Positions 12,331 through 25,364 of a stretch of 64,000 bases of DNA are shown in pieces (position 1 is the stretch's first letter; each line of letters begins with the position of its first letter). A program made the position numbers and the translations under genes. The notes under the pieces are model-generated. The model ran no database searches. It worked only from the letters and a program-made list of their open reading frames with translations, and had not been told where the DNA came from. This stretch comes from Chlorops oryzae (taxonomy: Eukaryota; Arthropoda; Insecta; Diptera; Chloropidae), in NCBI GenBank assembly GCA_020466095.1, contig CM035807.1:16912985-16976984 (forward strand). Reading direction: 5' to 3'.

Positions 12331-13546
12331 AAAACAGATTAAACTTTTGGATTTTTGGGGACATTTGAGACGAGGGCGGACTACGTAAATTTTTTTTTGA
12401 ATTTTTTTTCATTGTGAAGGAGCTTTTTCTAAAGACAAATATATATTCTCTAAGATTAATGAAATATTTGCCGGCATGTTCCACTGTGTTTGAAAAATGG
12501 GTGATTTCCCCCGGGCCCAGACTTCCTCTAAAATGGCCAATTTTCTACCCGAAGCAGTCTTAGGAACTAAATATGTTCGCACTTCATATAGCACTCAAAA
12601 ATAGGCAACGAATACTCCTCTCTACGGTCCTGATTGCTGTCCTGTCCTGATTACTGAACACGTTGCTCAGCCCCAAAAAACTGTATCGAGAAAAAGGCTT
12701 TTGTTTTGGAAAATTCGCATATCTTTTTCCGGGAAATGTCGATTCTGTTTCCTGAATAAATTACAGTCCTTTTGGCCATTTTTTTAGAAGAACAAAACCC
12801 GTAACTCAATTGACCTGTTATTTTGCAATTTTCTTCATCTCTTCTTTGTGTTTTTCCCTTTTTTTTTTACATATTTTTCGGTAAAATTCATTTAATATCC
12901 CAACTTTCCATTTATATTATTACATTTTTATTGTGTCTACGCTATTGGTCTCGCGTTTATCGAAATTCCGACTGTGAGCTCACACATATGTTGGTCCAAT
13001 TTACATATCTGTATAAAGGATTCATGATAACCTGCTCCTTTGCACAAAGTACAACCATACATACAGACTCGTAACATGCAGACCCTCATTCTCGTATGCA
13101 TATTTTCCAATTGTTTAAGCAGTAGCACCATCACCGAATTGTATGTATGACTGCATGAGTCGCGCTTTTTGAAACTTTTGCCATAAAAACGAAAAACTTT
13201 ACATATTAAATGCGTGGAATGAGTTGGAATGCCATAATGTATCATCTTGTCACGCATAGAAGCCACCACTTGAACGAGTATATGGATGAGTTAATATACA
13301 TACATACATACACATGAAATAATACAAAACAGAAAAGACGGAGCGCGAGCTTTTACATATAAGGACGCACGATTCGAATGTGCCACGGGCAACCATATAT
13401 ATGTTCATACAAATATGTGCATACGTACGATATGAACGATATTGAAATTCATGATAATAAGAGTGGTAGTAGTGCTCCACGGTGACCGTTGCCGATAACG
13501 TAATGGGTCCTTATTGTAAGCAACGACTTTTGTTGCTTTCTTTCAG
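12331..13546. other. Non-coding DNA
   Basis: No repeat family or gene recognised. Short CATA and GTATG tracts lie near 13300. Confidence 0.5.
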
Positions 13547-13632
13547 GCGCACGCGAGATAGCAGAAACGGCAACCGCACTACATTCGACAGCGCAAAAAG
13601 ATGCCAATCATTCGGGACAAGCTGCAGCATGA
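13547..13632 (+). other. Possible terminal coding exon
   Basis: The acceptor GTTGCTTTCTTTCAG is followed by a frame (two bases of a split codon, then AREIAETATALHSTAQ and onward, alanine-rich) that ends at TGA 13630-13632. Another frame stays open longer and is cysteine-rich. ATTAAA lies about 110 bases downstream. No family recognised. Confidence 0.25.
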
Positions 13633-14527
13633 AGAGTGAATGCTTTTGCGTTCAAAGCTTTTGTGAATGTTTACCAATCCAGGTGGCTGGTGAAGAGCAC
13701 TTTGCCGGTGCCGTATTATAATTAAAATCCCGAAAATACATTAAATCGCATGCACAGCATCCATCCGTTAGAGTGTGGCTTGAGAGCATTTATTTTCTGA
13801 TGATGGAATATAGCGATATATTATTTTGAGTTTTTTATTTCAATTTTTTCTTTTCCTTTTTTTGCTTTTGCTTTTGCTTGAAAGAGAAGAGCTTAACTTG
13901 TTTGACTGCGTTATGAGGTTGACCAAAGAAGTTGGAAGGTTTTTTTATGAGACAATTTTTTCTTACGTATAGTGTTGATTGTTTTTATCACTTTTCTGCT
14001 TGATAAAAAATTCAACTTCAATTATTTCGGCTAGGAAAGCTTGGGTTTCAATGTGCATTTGAAGGCAAAAAAGCACTAAAATATTGTGATTCTTATTTAC
14101 TTAACTGCGGACAATAGTCAGAAATGCCGCACAGTGGTTATTCAGCGGGAAAAAATCCATTTTTCGACCATATGATTTTGAAAATGTAATGACGCAGTTT
14201 TGTAGAGAATTGTCTAAATGAAAGAGATCCATAAGCTTTTGTTTCCAAAGGTAATATTAATACTTGGTATACCCGTTGGAAGTCACATAAACATGCAAGG
14301 GTAATAATTGACTAAGATTTTCATTAAATTGAGTACGACATTAATCTAAAATAAAATCGTTTGTGTACAAAAAATTGTGTTCTTTAGTAAATATAACAAA
14401 TTACTCATGAAATGACTCCAAAAACTACAGGATTTGCTATTTTTGTTAGAATAGAATTAATGTGAGTTACGAGCAGTCATTTTCAAATAGGGTAAAAATT
14501 GAAGCTTTTAGTTGTAACATTTCATGA

Positions 14528-14528
<1 letters not shown>

Positions 14529-14569
<41 letters not shown>

Positions 14570-14578
14570 GGCCGGCAT
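14529..14578. repeat. Poly(A) run of 50
   Basis: An unbroken run of 50 A followed by CGGCCGGCATAGCCTAGC. It is long enough to be a retroelement tail, but the sequence before it is not recognisable. The stated length may be affected by homopolymer error. Confidence 0.9.
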
Positions 14579-14718
14579 AGCCTAGCACTTTTAAGATATC
14601 ATCAATTTTGTAAGAAAAATGCATGACAATTGAAATAAAAATCTTTTAAAAAAATGTATAGTATACTTTTAGGAATTCCTATTCATTAAGCCGAATTATA
14701 ATAGCAACAATTAACTAA

Positions 14719-14934
14719 TTATCAGAAGAACCTGAGGAAGCAAGAAATAAGGATTATAGGAAGAACAGGTTGATGTTTTCCAGAAAATTCAGCACAACTT
14801 CCACAAATTCTGATGTTTTTAACCGTCTCCTTGTGTCATCTGACCCATATATTAGTCATATAAGACGTCAACCAAATTGTAAACAGCATTTAGAACTGGA
14901 TGACATTGTTAAAGACATGTTATCTAATAAATAA
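14719..14934 (+). pseudogene. C-terminal coding remnant, possibly BESS-like
   Basis: An open frame of 71 codons without an initiating Met starts after TAA (14716-14718) and ends at TAA 14932-14934. It reads like real protein: an acidic start (LSEEPEEARNKDYRKNR), FSRKFSTTSTNSDVFNRLL, SSDPYISHIRRQP and HLELDDIVKDMLSNK. The DVFNRLL...ELDDIVKDML pattern recalls the short C-terminal BESS motif of MADF-BESS regulators, but weakly. AATAAATAA overlaps the stop and an 11-A run follows 55 bases on, so a 3' fragment of a retrocopied mRNA or a transposon accessory gene are options. A run of 50 A lies about 140 bases upstream. Confidence 0.4.
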
Positions 14935-15049
14935 ATATTCGGTTGAGCTCTGAATTTCCAGTCGAATCCAATTCTATTTATTTTCTAAAAAAAAAAAGTA
15001 AATTTTGCGCAATGAAAACACACCTCTTACTCTAATTCAAATCGAATTG

Positions 15050-15245
15050 GAGGGTGGTGGGCGTGGCCGATTTAGATGAATTTTTCAGGATGTCTTTCTT
15101 TTATCAAATATTACCAGCATGCAAAATTTCGTCATTTCGTCATTTTGACGAAAGGAACACCTTTTATATGAAAAATAAATTTTGGGTTGTATGGGAGGTG
15201 GGCGTGGCCGATTTTGATGAAACTTCATATTTTTCTTAATTATGT
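15050..15245. repeat. GTGGGCGTGGCCGATTT minisatellite, two units
   Basis: GTGGGCGTGGCCGATTTWGA occurs near 15057 and 15199, about 142 bases apart. It resembles the internal minisatellites of Helitron-like elements and is probably a remnant. Confidence 0.5.
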
Positions 15246-17245
15246 CAAATAAAGACTAAGTGCCACGTTTCATTGCTCTACGGCATCTCCTTATATTTTT
15301 TGCCGCGATATGAATGAAGCCTAACCACTGTGTGCCGTGGAAAATTTCTCTCAGGAATTTTCCAAGGTTTTTCTTATATGGAGTTTTTCATTCCTAACCA
15401 AACTGGGGCCTTAGCTTGAAGAAGGAATAAATTACTAATTAAATGACTAGTTAACCTCTTAAGAGTTATTTGAAGACACAAGTGGGCCGTTTGCAGAAAT
15501 TGTTAGACAATTCATAAGGTCTTCTAAAAAAGCTTTTAAATTTTTCCCCTGCTAAAATGAGCATGTTTAGCTCTTAATATTATATGAAAGAGATTTTAGA
15601 AGACTTTGAATTGAATTGCCTATCTAAAATTAGATTATGAAAAGAATTTGACATGCCATCAGGGGCGTATTGATACCGCCGTATCAATTATATGAGGCCA
15701 CGGCCACAGGGGCCCCCAACGTGCGTAAGCAAAAATTAATAAAATATTTTTAAAAAAATATTTATTTCACAAATGACTGCTTGGAGCGTGCGTTCAAAGC
15801 TAAGGAAAATCCTAACGGAGAGGAATGATGGCAAGGCAAGGAGAGCATATTATATTTGAATTTTTTTATTAATTTTTTTTTTTTCACTTAATTTAATTTA
15901 TTTATTATTATTGAATCCTAGCGCTAAGGACATTAAATTTTGTAAAAATTTAGCAAAAATTTGTCAATAAACATTTCTTTTAAGTTTATGTAACTTTGTT
16001 TTTCTTTGTGAGAAATCTTTACTCTTCCTAGGGGCCCCAAACAAATTTTGATACAGGGCCCCGCCAAGGCACCCTACGGCACTTCATACCATTAATCGGA
16101 TCTTTCATATAATCGGTGAATGAAAAAGATCATAGATTTGTTTTCAACAATATCTCATAATTATTAAACAGTCGGTTTTCTATATCAGAGATTTGGTAGA
16201 AAAGTCATATCAAAATCATAGTTACTGGATCATTTTTTCTTACGTTAAAAACTGGACTAAGAAAAATTTCATAGCAAAAATGTTTAATTGCCTGATGTGA
16301 CTGTTGGTGCTATTGACTTAAAACGACAATTTCTTTGCTATCAAATTATTTAAGAAAAAATAAAAGGGTCCAAAAAATCCTTCTGCATCTATTTTCCTCT
16401 GCTTTTTAAGCTTTTTCTCTCAGTTCGGAGGCAGGAAATATATGCATTTTAAAGAAATAAACTGAAAATTCAATACTTTTCAACAAACGCTCATATAATA
16501 CTCAATCACAAAGAAACTAAAATGAAATGAAGAAAACAATAATGCAAACAATGAGATCGAACGAGATTTTCCCTCAACTAACAGACTGAAATATTTACTT
16601 CAAAAAAATTTTTTTATGAAAATTTAAAGGGCATACCTTGGGAATATTCTTTCTATTTTCCTCTCTATTATTTCTGTCTTGTAAATGCAAGCTTTCGTCA
16701 ATATTTGCTGCAATAAATTGAAGGAAGGAGGGAAAAAATAATCATGAGCATATTTAACTTTATCTGCAACTAACAAGAAACAATAGCAACACAGTAGCAA
16801 CAAAGAGCAACAAACAATAAATTGCAGTCAAGAGTCAAACTGTCAACACCCATAAATATAAAACAAAGAAAACGACAAGAATGAAAGATGCAACCCAAAA
16901 ATAAAATAAAAAACTCTCCTTAATAAAAGATCACGAGTCGGAAAAACAGAGAAAAACAAATGGAAAGAAAAATACCAAGCACTGTCTATCAAAATGAGAT
17001 TCAGCGTCAGGACGACATGCAGACGGACGGACAGCAACTCATTCAATTTAAGGAGTTAAACATCAAAAATGCTAAGCAGCTCGACTGGCAGCACGAAGCA
17101 CATTTTGTGCAACATATAAATATGTACCGAGTAAAGTCAAGTGGCAAAATTCTTTGGAAATTGGCACAAGCATCGAGATTATGCTCCATTTATACATATT
17201 TTTTTTAGCCCAACATCATCTCTTCAAAAGAGGCAAAACTCAAAA
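15246..17245. other. AT-rich non-coding DNA
   Basis: No gene seen. GGCCACAGGGGCCCCCAACG (about 15704) and GGGCCCC blocks near 16030-16060 are locally GC-rich and resemble the two ends of an unidentified repeat. Confidence 0.45.
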
Positions 17246-17387
17246 ATATATTCAGCCCTATTCTAAATGAATATTCCCCGGGAGTTTTTTCCCCAAAAAT
17301 TTGTTGGAAAAAGGAAGTTTCCTAAGCGTCAATAAGAGAAAAAATGTGATGACCTTTTCTTAAAAATGTTCATAATACTTGGTTCCT
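17246..17387. repeat. Left part of the TATTCTAAATG MITE family
   Basis: This segment shares TATTCTAAATGAATATTCCC, then GTCAATAA and GTGATGACCTTTTCTTAAAA, with the element at 44343. It gives the empty site for the MITE nested in that element. A SINE follows at once, so the rest of this copy is displaced or lost. Confidence 0.6.
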
Positions 17388-17399
17388 TAGTATTCGTTT

Positions 17400-18180
17400 G
17401 TGGCTCTGGGATAGCGTAGGGGGTGCATGCTATGCTCTTGATTTCAGGCCCGAGGTTCGATTCCCGGCACAGGCGAAACGGAGTGTAATGTTCAAAGCCT
17501 ATCACAGGTTTTTCAAAAATCGCATGTCACATAATAAAGCTGCAATCAGTGATGGCATAGCAAAGCATAGCATAAAGCTGATATGAATAGTCAGTGAAAA
17601 CAGAAAACTACATAAGCGGCAGTGCTGCCGTATGATAATATAGAGTCTATTTCGGGGAAAGGGGGAAAACGATTAATTTCGGGACTAGCGTAATTTGTCA
17701 TGGGTTTTGAACCAGGTGATTTAGAAACGCTGAAAATAAATTCAGAATATGTTGAAAAATAGTTATATAATGCGTTCTGTTACAAATATTAATTATATAT
17801 ATAAATTTAGTAATGAATAAAAGAGTAGCCATATTGGCTTCCAGGGAATTTTCGTAGATAGGGGAAATATTATCAGCTTTGGGAAGGAGTTGGCAGCATA
17901 TTTTTAATTTAGCTGACTCGAATTTACATAAGACGGCATAAGAAAAATCTGTTTTCTACAGGTTCCTCTGCTATGCTATGCTTTGCTATGCTTTCACTAA
18001 CCACTTGCATGCAAAATATATCGAGTAGGTCGGACCAGCTGATCTCTTATGCTATGCTATGCCATCACTGATTGCAGCTTAATACATACACTCACACAAA
18101 CACAAGAAAAACCTCCTGGGTATCACAATGGGCCGATTGACGGCCTAAGTGGCAGCCACTTCAACCTACATACCTACCTA
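17400..18180 (+). mobile_element. tRNA-derived SINE (family A), copy 1, split by a MITE
   Basis: The SINE starts GTGGCTCTGGGATAGCG. It holds a pol III A box (TAGCGTAGGGG, 17412-17422) and a perfect B box (GGTTCGATTCC, 17454-17464). It ends in a GTGGCAGCCAC hairpin followed by ACCTACATACCTACCTA. A 12-bp target duplication flanks it, TAGTATTCGTTT (17388-17399) and TAGTATTCATTT (18179-18190), with one mismatch. It was later split by a TIR element at 17538-18079. Without that insertion it is about 240 bp, like copy 2. The non-polyA TACC tail suggests mobilisation by a LINE that recognises the 3' hairpin. Confidence 0.88.
17538..18079. mobile_element. TIR element (542 bp) nested in a SINE, probably PIF/Harbinger-type
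   Basis: The ends begin AGCTGCAATCAGTGATGGCA on both strands and the inverted match extends, imperfectly, to about 38 bases including repeated GCATAGCAT. TAA flanks both sides (17535-17537 and 18080-18082). The intact SINE copy at 33988 shows the empty site (CACAATAAGACATG). A 3-bp TWA duplication points to PIF/Harbinger. There is no transposase, so it is non-autonomous. Confidence 0.8.
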
Positions 18181-18190
18181 GTATTCATTT

Positions 18191-21100
18191 CCCCAGTGTG
18201 CATAAAAAAGGCAAATAAATATAAAAATACAAACAAAAGAAAAATTCCCAATTTAATGTTAAAAATCAAATTTTCAGTACTGACGCTTTTGAAGCCGAAT
18301 GTCTGGCATAATACTTAATTTGATTCCTAAGAGCTATTGATTTCACTGGAAAAGGTATTTCTTTTGAAAATCTGATTTTTCTCCAAATCCAACTTAATCC
18401 ATTGCATGCCTCTTTGCCAGCTTAACCAAAAGGTATATATCCTTTTTATAAATCCTTGAAAAGTCTTCATTGCAAAAATAAAATAAAATTAAATGTATGC
18501 ATGTAATATGTAAAATAAGACGAAAAATAGTCAGCCCAACATACATACATACATACATACATATGTATGCACGTGGGTATGCGCATCGCCACTTTGTGGT
18601 AGACCACTTTTTTCAAAATCCTGCTACAGTTGCCAAAGTGGGAATGCATAATTTATAGCAAAAGCAAGTCATTCGCATTGGCCAGAAACGTAAGAGACGT
18701 GTATCATTAGTCCAAAAACGAACAAAAAAACAACAACAACAAAAAAGTTTAAAGGCAAATTTACATGATAAAACACCATGAAAGGTTTATTCAAGTTACA
18801 CACAAAACACACACACACATTTAAGGAGGGAAATATGTTGATGCCTTTGAAATCCTATCTCCATTAACCGACAGTTCCACATTAGCATGCTCTGTGGAAT
18901 GGTAATTCATACCCTGAAGAGATTATTTGACACAGAAATTTCTTTAATTAAATCAAAAAAGGAACAATTTTTTTTTTTTAATGTGAACATTGGAAGATTT
19001 TTTGAAACAGACCGGAAATCGTTTGGTGTTGGGCATTAAGTCCTTTAACCGGCATTTATTTCGGTTTTAATGGGTTCGTTTGCCAGTTAAGTTGCTTTGC
19101 TTATTGCTTTGTTTCAGGAGCAAAAGTTAAATTTTTCCTAGGAAAAAGGATAAGAATTTTTCAACTACTTTGCATATTGAACTTTGTTGCTTCTTTTTAC
19201 CCCTCTTCAGCAACATTTTGGATTCAAACTTCCACACAGAGCGAAATATGTCACCTAAAAACAAGGAGATTTCCGTGTAAATCAGATTGTTGATCTAGGA
19301 GAGAGACAGGGGTCAAAATTGAAGAAATATTTACTAGAAAATCTTTTTAATTTTATATGGAAATTCACCTTAAATCTTCAAAAATTGCGTTTCGTAATAC
19401 TTGAACGCTCACTAAGTCGTTTTGGGATTTTTATTTGGATTGGATTTTTTCAGTGGAATTAGGGACAATTTGGACTGTGATTAGATTTTTCTGTTGGATT
19501 GGGCAATTTTTTTAATCTTTTTTTTTATTTGTTATATAAATTCAACTGATATGACCATAAGGAAAAATCATATTGATGCATATCAATCACACTTACACCC
19601 TCCAAGTATGCAACATTTTTTGAATTTTTGAATTTTTAAGGATGTTGCATACGGCTGACCGTAATGAAACTTAACATACTAAATCTCTACATTAAACTCT
19701 ATTTTCGTGCATTTCGCCCAAGTGGTAAAATTTCTGGAACAACCTAAAATGTGCCATAAAAAATATCCTTCCACTGGAGCATGCATTGGTTTTAGCAAAA
19801 TCGTCTAAAAATATTTTTATAATATTTTCTGAGAAATTTTCTATATTTGGAATTTTGAATTGTAATTTTATCTTTATTAATGTCAGATATGTGATTTTTT
19901 TTAAATATCTCTAAAAACAAGTTTACGTATAAGTGATGTATTTCGTGACAGATTTCGCAGATTAGTACTAGGAGCTTATATGTGCACTTATTTTTTTTTT
20001 AATATCTCAGAAAATATCTTTTAATTTTGATTTAAAAAAATTTTAGTAAAAGGTTATACTCAGAGGAATTTTTTAAAAATACGTAAAAAGTGGCACGAAA
20101 ACGGGAAAACGCTATAAAAAAAAGTATTTAATTTTTATTTCCTTTTTGGTGAAAATTTTTTCTCAGTGTAAAATTTAAAAAACAATTTTTTACATTTCCT
20201 GCTTTATAAGCTATCAGTAGTTATTTGTTTCATCTTTCTATCTCAACTAGTTTTTGAGATATACATATTTGAAAATTTTAATTTTAATAAAAATGTGGTT
20301 TTCAAGGATATTTCAAGGACACTGGGCAATAGAAACATAAAAATTGGTTTCTAAAATGTTTTTAGGTATTATCTATTCAAAAATCAACAAAACTTTAAAA
20401 TCCCATTTAGGGGGCCCTTTTTCGCTTTTGCTTTAAAAGGTTAGAGGGTTAAAAGAATACGAATTTGCCTTTTCTGCTGCAATTCAAAAACCCTTTCAAA
20501 TGGAATAACATGATGCAATGCAATTAAAAAATTGATAGGATATGTATACGTACATATCGCTGAATTGTTTGAATTTAAGGCGATTTCGTTGTTTGCCAGC
20601 TCAAAAGCCATATTTACGAAGGCCGGCAATATTTAAAGAGAAGCACAATAAATTCATGTCGGATTTGGCATTTAAATCTAAATACAAACACTTTAACTGC
20701 TAAAAATAGTCATATGCATGCATGCATATATCACGTATAATCCCGTCATGCTCTAAGCTCTTTTCTTGCATCTGACATAATTGCGTGCAGTCGTTTCGGC
20801 AAGCTTTTTCTTTGCCGCTTTAAGCCTTAACCCTTCCGCTCCGAAATGAACGTATGCGTTTGAAATATAAAATTTTGTTCATACAACTTTCTGAACTTAA
20901 TGAAGATAATGCCTTTCTTCTTCTTTCCTTTTTCTCTCTTTCTCAAACACACACTCACACACATTGCTACCTCTCCTTGAGAAAAAGTGTTCTCTGTTAC
21001 AGGGTTTTCTTTTTCTTTTTATTTTTTTTTTTTTTATATAAAAACAACCCGACAGTTTTTCGGAAAATAGCCCGGAGGGTGCTAAACATTTAACCAAAGA

Positions 21101-22136
21101 TAAATTTTGTGGTACACGCAACTTTTCTAGCTCTACTGGTTGTTCACATTGTAACCTTTGCTTGTAATGTAGAGCTCTCTTGCGTAGATTGCTACAAGAT
21201 TTTATGGAGACTGAAACAAACTTGGAATTTATAATCAGATATTTCAGTTACAGCAAGAGTTATGACGTGTTAACCATTGTTGTTGATGGTATAAGGATTT
21301 TAAAATTCCGTAGAGAGCTGTAAGCCTTGAAGGTGAAAGTCTTGATTGTTAATTGTTAGTTTGTTTTGCTGCAAGGAATGCTGATAAATATACTTCCAGT
21401 GAGAAAGAATAATATTCCACAAACGCTCCAACAAGAAAGTAGGACCTTCAATGTTTCGAAGTTCTTTCGGTTACTCTATGAATGAATATTTTTATACTTC
21501 ACCAGAAAGTTCGCTTTAATTTTATGAAAGATTTTAAAGAGAAAAAATCCAGATTTTAATGAAATTTTTTTCTGCCATGATGAGATGGAAATGGGAATTT
21601 TTCATTGGAGTTGATCGTTATGGTATTAGCTTTTAAGGATCATAGAGAAAAGTTGTTATATCTGAACGTTCCCATAAGAGAGCATCTCTCATTAGAAGGC
21701 AGTTGAATGCTATGAAGCTTCCAACTCACCTACGATGACAGGCTGACACCTCCAGAATGTAGACAAAATTCGGCTAAAAATGAGTGTTATAGAGTCCTGG
21801 CTTCTCTGTTCTATAACCCTTTCAGAACCGAGAAAATTTTTCTGTGTATTTAACTCAAAAATAAAGTTATTCAAAAAAATTGTTTACGAGTTCAGAATAA
21901 TTTTTGGATTTTTTTGGTATATGGTGATAGGGGCAATAAAAATTTTATTTTAATCCCGTATCAAAAGAACTTAATTTAGTCTATAAGAAGATCCCGAATT
22001 CCATGCTCAAAATGTGTTCAAATGAATAGACCTATAAGATAGAAACTATTTCTCACGATAGGAACTACTCTTATAATTATGTACCCTCAAGAATGCTCAA
22101 TTGGAATATTTTCGGTTGCCCATTAACTCATAATAT
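18191..22136. other. AT-rich non-coding DNA
   Basis: Only the CATA microsatellite and low-complexity A/T tracts (for example 19500-20160) stand out. Open frames are short and look random. Confidence 0.5.
18538..18562. repeat. (CATA)n microsatellite
   Basis: Six ACAT/CATA tetramers. Shorter runs occur near 8649 and 13302. Confidence 0.85.
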
Positions 22137-22555
22137 CCCTGCAGTAATGAGCCGGTCAGTTTTCTAAGAAGGACTGGCCTTTGACCGGTCCAAATCCTAC
22201 CGGTAGTATTATTGCAGTTCGCTCCATTGAAATCGGCTAGCCGGCGGTCGGTAATAAAGGGGTTGGTTTAAGGGTAGTCTGTAAATCACACTTTCATGAA
22301 CTTAGAATATATATAAGAAATTCGTTGTTTATTTTCCTCACTTGATTATCCTAAAACCAGACAAAATTACGACAATTGACCCAAAAAATACTGGCCTATG
22401 ATCAGCCGTTTTGCGGACTAGCCCCTTCCCAAGGACAGGCCCATGTTAAAAAGGTCAGTTGAATGCATTAGAAGTGGAATTATGAGGGGACTAGTACTGG
22501 TAACATGAAGGACTGACCGAAGGCTACACTTGGGTCAGTCCATATTACTGCAGGG
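22137..22555. mobile_element. TIR element with CCCTGCAGTAAT ends (419 bp)
   Basis: CCCTGCAGTAATGAGCCGG at the left and ATTACTGCAGGG at the right are inverted (14 bp with the flanking AT). The interior repeats GGTCAGT- and GACTGGCC-like motifs in both orientations. It is probably a non-autonomous DNA transposon; the flanks no longer show a clear duplication. Confidence 0.65.
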
Positions 22556-24131
22556 ATGGGCTCTATAAAATACAACACATGAAAGCCTAAATTGCGAGAC
22601 ATATTTTAAGACCTCTTGGATATTTCTTCGATGAGGACTCGAAGGGATTCTTTCAATCCGACTTCAATCGAAATATTGTCATTAAGACCAAATAACTTCT
22701 CATGACCATAAAACCATATTTATCTTCGAAAGATTTATTTCTTATGTTAAACCCAAAAAGGTCTCATTTATAGGCTGATTTAATAAGTTAAGGCGATGCT
22801 GCCTTTTCATAACATAAAAACCGTGCAGATCTCTCCCCTTTTTAATTGAGCGAGCGAGATTCAATCTCTCGAACATTAAGACTAATTAGGCAAGAACTTT
22901 TGCAGCTCCCAAAAATTTCCATCAATTACACACAAGTTGTGGCATCATAATTGCGAGGAATTCAAGCGCTCATAAGATCTTCAAGCACGCTCATACCCTT
23001 CCACGCACACGCTTACACATCCACGGCATCCGCGGTATGTATGTATTAACATGAGAAGCTGGCTCTTATTTTGAGTAAGATGACTTTCAGACTTTGACAG
23101 TTCTGATTTAGCAGTGACGTTGCAGATAACACAATATGACGGTACCAATAAAGAACTCATTAATGTCCCAAACAAATTTCATACAAAAATTAATAAGAAC
23201 CCAAAAAAAAAAAAAAACCGGGGGGCGTAAAAATTCAATATGAAAAATAAGAAAAAGTACTTTTTGCTTAAGTCTTGTTTTTTTTCTGCTCTTTAACCGA
23301 CGACATTGTGGAGCATATGGAGTGAATCTACAACCTCTTATGGGCTAAAGGACATCAAACGTTGTCACTCAATCCTTAGACATAATGTGAAGAGCCCATC
23401 TGGAGGTGTGTGTTTGAAGGAAGATTCCTTTGAAAACCGCATTTTACAGATGCTAACTGTTTATCGTAGCATATTTTGAGGCGTTATCACTGTTCAAATA
23501 TGACATTGTGATGGATTTATATATGCCATTCGCAGGCTTCGCACACACACACACATTATATTCTGAATAAATATGAGTATATATAAATTTCCGTTTGAGG
23601 TTTCCGTCTTCCTTTATCTCTTTCCTCATTTCTTCGGAACTCAAATATCAAACAATGATCACGTTCGAATGTGAACGTCTCAATCAGTGTCATGCAGAGA
23701 AATTTGTCTCCGCAAGGGACCAAATTTTTGTGAGTCTTTTGCTCAAAATAGAATCATCGAGAAGTATTCAAAAAGGGAAAGACGATTGCTCTATTTCATT
23801 GCTTGTATTTAATTTCTTATTCCAAAATGCATTGTGTGAATGGAAATTTTTTTTTTTTTGAAATTACTTTCAATCCATATGCTCTGCTATTTTCTTGAAA
23901 ATATGCCAATTTATACCCAATATCTCTGCGGGGTGCGTCAAATTTTTGCTCATATTGTTTAAGATAGAAATATACTGTTAGAGGCTTAAGGAGAATAAAA
24001 TTTAAAGGTATAAGCATACTTTAAGGATTTAATTGAAATATTTGTGGTTTCTTTGAAAGAAAATTTGAAAAAAAAAATCTTATTTGATTTTTCAAAAATA
24101 ATTTGTTTTAAACAAATGATCACATTTAAAT
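22556..24131. other. Non-coding DNA
   Basis: No recognisable gene or TIR pair. It ends at the MITE at 24132. Confidence 0.5.
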
Positions 24132-25364
24132 CTACACAGAGAAAAAAATCAACCATAAAACTGGTCAAATCAAATGGAAAAACATACAAAACGGCTTCAA
24201 CAAGGAATATTTTTAATTTAACAATTTTTCTTGTTGAAAAAACTAGAGATTTTCTTTTTGAATCAACTATGTTTAAGGTTGAATTGACATAATTATTTTC
24301 AAAAATGGAATTAAATTTAAATTGTTGAACTAACCACGGACATAATTGAAATGACAAGACAATTTTTAAAATAAAAAAAATTTCTAAAATACCCATAAAA
24401 GAAGAAATGTCAAAACAAATTTACTTAACGTTCAAAGCGAATGACCACTAGTGTTGAAACAAAATGAGTAAATACTACTTGATATCGAATACTTTTAGTC
24501 GATACTGAGTATATTTTGTACTCAATACTTACAACCAAGTATTTTCGCGGTATCAATACTTTAATGTCGGTATTTAATCATAATATTTTTCCTTGTATTA
24601 GTGATATAATTTGGGGGGTTTTTTCCTTTTTGAGGGACTTTTTCGATTTCATTTTGAAATGGATTTTTCGTTACCATATTCCATAGGAAGGGAAAGGGAT
24701 TTTTATAAATTGTCTTAAGGTTAAACCTGCGCCAAATTATTGGCAGCACTGACAAGAAACAGTAATTCAAAAAGAAATGGCCAAGTCTAAGGTCTATATC
24801 CATGTTACGTGCTTGGATTCGACAAGTGCAAAGTGCCGTATTTGATTTAAAACACTGAAGTATTGTACTACCTGTGTTATGATGTGTAAACACCAAGAAT
24901 CATAAAAATTTGCTTAATCTTGAGCAAGTACTACCTATCGATACTTGATCTCGATATATTAAATGAGTACTTGATCTCGATACATTAAATGAGTACTAGT
25001 ATCGATACTTTCATGGTATCGTTTCAACACTAATGACCACAGAGCCCTCTGCTGAACATAACCCTCAAAAACTAGCCACCGGATGGACTTCATCCGATTT
25101 GGTCACTCCGTTGTCGTGACCGCTTTCGCAATGCTTAAAAAGTTCTAAGATGAATGAATTGTTATATATCATATTTTATAAACCAAATGAGAATTATACG
25201 GAACGAAAAGAAATGTAATTAAACATTTTTCCTTTAAATCAACCAAAAATGTTGTTGGCTCAACAATTTTTCTTTTGAAATTTTCGTTATGCTCGAAAAT
25301 TAAAAGGACTGTGAATAACAATGCGCCCTTTCAAAAAAAAATCATGGTAAAGTTCGCTCAGTAT
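24132..25364. mobile_element. MITE with CTACACWGAG ends, copy 1, carrying a hAT MITE
   Basis: It starts CTACACAGAGAAAAAAATCA and ends CGTTCGCTCAGT. It matches the copy at 56342-56980 along its length, including the CGGATGGACTTCATCCG hairpin. With the nested 584-bp element and its duplication removed, about 641 bp remain, against 639 bp in the other copy. It has no credible coding region. Confidence 0.8.
24449..25032. mobile_element. hAT-type MITE (584 bp) with perfect TIR and 8-bp duplication
   Basis: The ends are TAGTGTTGAAAC and the exact inverse GTTTCAACACTA. The 8-bp duplication ATGACCAC is perfect (24441-24448 and 25033-25040). The other copy of the host MITE (near 56650) shows the empty site. 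The interior has repeated GAGTAC, TATCGATAC and TTGATCTCGATA motifs near the right end, as expected of subterminal transposase-binding repeats. The open frame at 24561-24896 has no recognisable protein features. Confidence 0.88.

Noticed and set aside
13482..13721. 79-residue cysteine-rich plus-strand frame
   Set aside because: The frame crosses the likely acceptor at 13546, and a different frame is more protein-like after it. There is no evidence for a secreted peptide.
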